From Puniceicoccales bacterium Verruco_01 (lineage in GTDB: Bacteria; Verrucomicrobiota; Verrucomicrobiia; Opitutales; Oceanipulchritudinaceae): a stretch of DNA of 64,000 bases. The notes beneath the pieces were generated by a model that was given only the letters and a program-made list of their open reading frames with translations, searched no databases and was not told where the DNA came from. A program made the position numbers and the translations under genes. This document shows, one piece after another, positions 62,487-64,000 of the stretch. The stretch spans positions 44,797-108,796 of the forward strand of contig LVBV01000017.1 of the NCBI GenBank assembly GCA_001604565.1, in the 5' to 3' direction. Numbering within the stretch: the first letter of the stretch is position 1; each line of letters begins with the position of its first letter.

Positions 62487-63768
62487 AATCCCCGCCAACG
62501 CCGTCCTCACCGTCTCGGGCCTCACGGAGCTTGTCCGAGGCGCCCTTGAGGAAACCTTTGCCGAAGTGTGGGTGCAGGGCGAGGTCTCGAACTACCGCCG
62601 TCAGGAAAGTGGCCACTGCTACTTTTCCCTGAAGGACGAGGGGGCGCAGCTTTCGTGCGTACTCTTCCGGGGTGACGCCGCGCGTCTTGCCCAACCTCTG
62701 CGCGACGGGATGAAAGTGAACGCCTTCGGGCGCATCAGCGTGTACGCCCCGCGCGGGAGTTACCAGCTCGTCTGCCGGAGCGTCCTGCCCGCCGGGAAGG
62801 GCACGCTCGCCGAACGCTTCGAGGCCTTGAAGAAGCGCCTTACCGCCGAGGGCCTCTTCGAGAGGGAGAAAAAGAAGCCTCTTCCCGTCCTGCCGCAAAA
62901 TATCGCCATCGTCACCTCGCCGACGGGCGCGGTGATCCGCGACTTTGTAAGCATCCTCTCCCGCCGGGGCTGGCGGGGGCGCGTCGTCCTCTTCCCGGTG
63001 CGGGTGCAGGGAGCCGGTGCGGCAGAGGAGATCGCCGCCGCCGTGGAAAGGGCGGGCAAATGCGGCGCCTTCGACACGATCGTCCTCGCGCGCGGGGGCG
63101 GCAGTCTTGAGGATTTGTGGCCCTTCAACGAGGAAAGGCTCGTCCGCGCGGTGGCGGGGTGCCCCGTCCCCACGGTGAGCGGCGTCGGACACGAGACGGA
63201 TTTCACCCTCTGCGACTTTGCGGCGGACCGGCGGGCCGAGACCCCGAGCGCCGCGGCGGAATTGATTTCCTCGCTCTTTCTCGACGCGCGGGACCGCACG
63301 GGTGACGCGGCGGAGCGTCTCGACGCCCTCGCGAGGGAGTTCCTCGCCACCCGAGGCGCCCGGCTGGAGCTTTGCGGGGCAAGGCTCGCGGCCTCCTCGC
63401 CCGAGCGCCGGGTGGAGCACCTGTATCTACGCCTGGACGAACTCTCCGCCCGCAGGAACGCCGCCGCCGGGGCGGCCCTCGCCTCCTGCCGGAACACGCT
63501 GGAACAACTTGCCGCGCGCACGCAGGCCGCCGGGCCGCAAAAGCGTGCCGCGATCCTCGCCGAAAGGCTGGACCAGATCGCCCTGCGCCTTGCAAGCGTC
63601 AGTCCGCAGAGTGCCGTCCGCCGGGGCTACGCCATCGTGCGGAACGCAGGCGGAGGCATCCTGACGAATGCGGCGCAGGCCCTCGCGTCGCGGGAAATCA
63701 CGCTGGAAATGCGCGGAGGGACGCTCGAAGCCGCCGTCAGGAACGCCTCGGGCAAAACCGGGCAATGA
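62479..63768 (+). CDS. xseA: exodeoxyribonuclease VII large subunit
   Basis: XseA with XseB degrades single-stranded DNA. The 429-residue protein has the N-terminal OB domain (VWVQGEVSNYRRQESGHCYF, LKDEGAQLSCVLFRGD), the catalytic region (IAIVTSPTGAVIRDFVSIL, VLARGGGSLEDLWPFNEE, VSGVGHETDFTLCDFAADRRAETPSAAAEL) and a long helical C-terminus. It is complete. xseB is not seen downstream within the window. Confidence 0.95.
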   Translation: MPEIPANAVLTVSGLTELVRGALEETFAEVWVQGEVSNYRRQESGHCYFSLKDEGAQLSCVLFRGDAARLAQPLRDGMKVNAFGRISVYAPRGSYQLVCRSVLPAGKGTLAERFEALKKRLTAEGLFEREKKKPLPVLPQNIAIVTSPTGAVIRDFVSILSRRGWRGRVVLFPVRVQGAGAAEEIAAAVERAGKCGAFDTIVLARGGGSLEDLWPFNEERLVRAVAGCPVPTVSGVGHETDFTLCDFAADRRAETPSAAAELISSLFLDARDRTGDAAERLDALAREFLATRGARLELCGARLAASSPERRVEHLYLRLDELSARRNAAAGAALASCRNTLEQLAARTQAAGPQKRAAILAERLDQIALRLASVSPQSAVRRGYAIVRNAGGGILTNAAQALASREITLEMRGGTLEAAVRNASGKTGQ

Positions 63769-63776
63769 CAGGCTCT

Positions 63777-63940
63777 AGGGAGTGTTTGCAAATCGGACTC
63801 CCGTCGGAATGCGGGCGCTTTTTCGGCGGAAAATCGCCCCATTCGACTCAAGGAATCCCGATTCGTTTCGTTTCATGTTCCGATTTTCCGCTCGAAAACT
63901 CCTCCCGCCTCCTCGGTCCGCCAATTTGCAAACGCCCCCT
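63777..63940. repeat. 164-base imperfect inverted-repeat element after xseA
   Basis: Two 60-base arms face each other across a 44-base centre. The outer ends AGGGAGTGTTTGCAAAT and the complement AGGGGGCGTTTGCAAAT match at 15 of 17 positions, and the inner ends GCGGAAAATCG and CGATTTTCCGC match perfectly; overall about 39 of 60 positions agree. It starts 9 bases after xseA. No protein frame or known RNA is seen. It could be a REP- or MITE-like palindromic element, or a large 3' stem-loop. Confidence 0.6.
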
Positions 63941-63960
63941 TGAAGAGAACCGTCAGGTTT

Positions 63961-64000
63961 AGAAAATCCCTGAAATACCCTGCATTAGCCTGAAAAAGCC
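63961..64000. repeat. degenerate 10-base tandem units at the window edge
   Basis: Four successive 10-base units (AGAAAATCCC, TGAAATACCC, TGCATTAGCC, TGAAAAAGCC) follow a TGAAAWASCC-like pattern to the last base of the window. The array may continue beyond it. No function is assigned. Confidence 0.45.

Overview
The window reads as chromosomal DNA of a GC-rich, diderm, polysaccharide-degrading bacterium. Outer-membrane machinery (lptC-like/lptA/lptB, lgt, a prepilin peptidase), a eukaryote-like UDP-sugar pyrophosphorylase, several secreted glycoside hydrolases and two exported proteins with an aromatic C-terminal module point to the Verrucomicrobiota, perhaps near the Opitutales. That placement is inferred from gene content; no rRNA gene is present to confirm it. 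About 50 protein genes are supported. I see no tRNA, rRNA, CRISPR array, prophage or insertion sequence. Many starts lack a clear Shine-Dalgarno sequence, and genes are often coupled by 1-4 base stop/start overlaps.

Layout. 0-6 kb holds housekeeping genes: partial prmC, thiD, an IMPase/acyltransferase/coaB operon, a small membrane protein with gmk, and an ADP-ribosylglycohydrolase. 6-15.6 kb is a minus-strand arabinose operon in the order araB, araA, araD, SSS symporter, GH2 hydrolase, exported mutarotase, with a candidate promoter and operator upstream of araB. 15.6-18 kb carries a VOC-family protein, a UAP-type pyrophosphorylase and infA. 18-26.5 kb is a plus-strand Bat-type operon (VWA-TPR fusion, BatD, BatE) coupled to an M32 carboxypeptidase and a large secreted protein with a thrombospondin-type-3-like site and the aromatic module. 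26.6-33 kb holds a ClC channel, an SLC13-type permease and the operon lgt, methyltransferase, GT-C-like membrane protein. 33-35.7 kb is rnr. 35.7-45 kb is a probable xyloglucan locus: GH74, LacI, GH31 and GH95 around a perfect 16-base operator palindrome.

45-54.4 kb is housekeeping again: pilD, aroE, elbB, the lpt genes, a CPBP protease, thiL, tsaE, rsfS, nadD and an RlmI-like methyltransferase. 54.5-60 kb holds a secreted passenger-like beta-repeat protein ending in the aromatic module, a secreted DUF362-type protein and a TPR lipoprotein. 60-64 kb holds an alanyl-tRNA synthetase that lacks its catalytic half, a VTT-domain membrane protein, xseA, and an imperfect 164-base inverted-repeat element next to a 10-base periodic tract at the right edge.

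Working together: GH74 should cut xyloglucan outside the cytoplasm, GH95 remove fucose, GH31 remove xylose and GH2 remove galactose or an arabinose-like sugar. The SSS symporter, mutarotase and AraBAD would take up and catabolise the released pentose or hexose. The two most unusual items are the half-length AlaRS and the aromatic module shared by two otherwise unrelated exported proteins.
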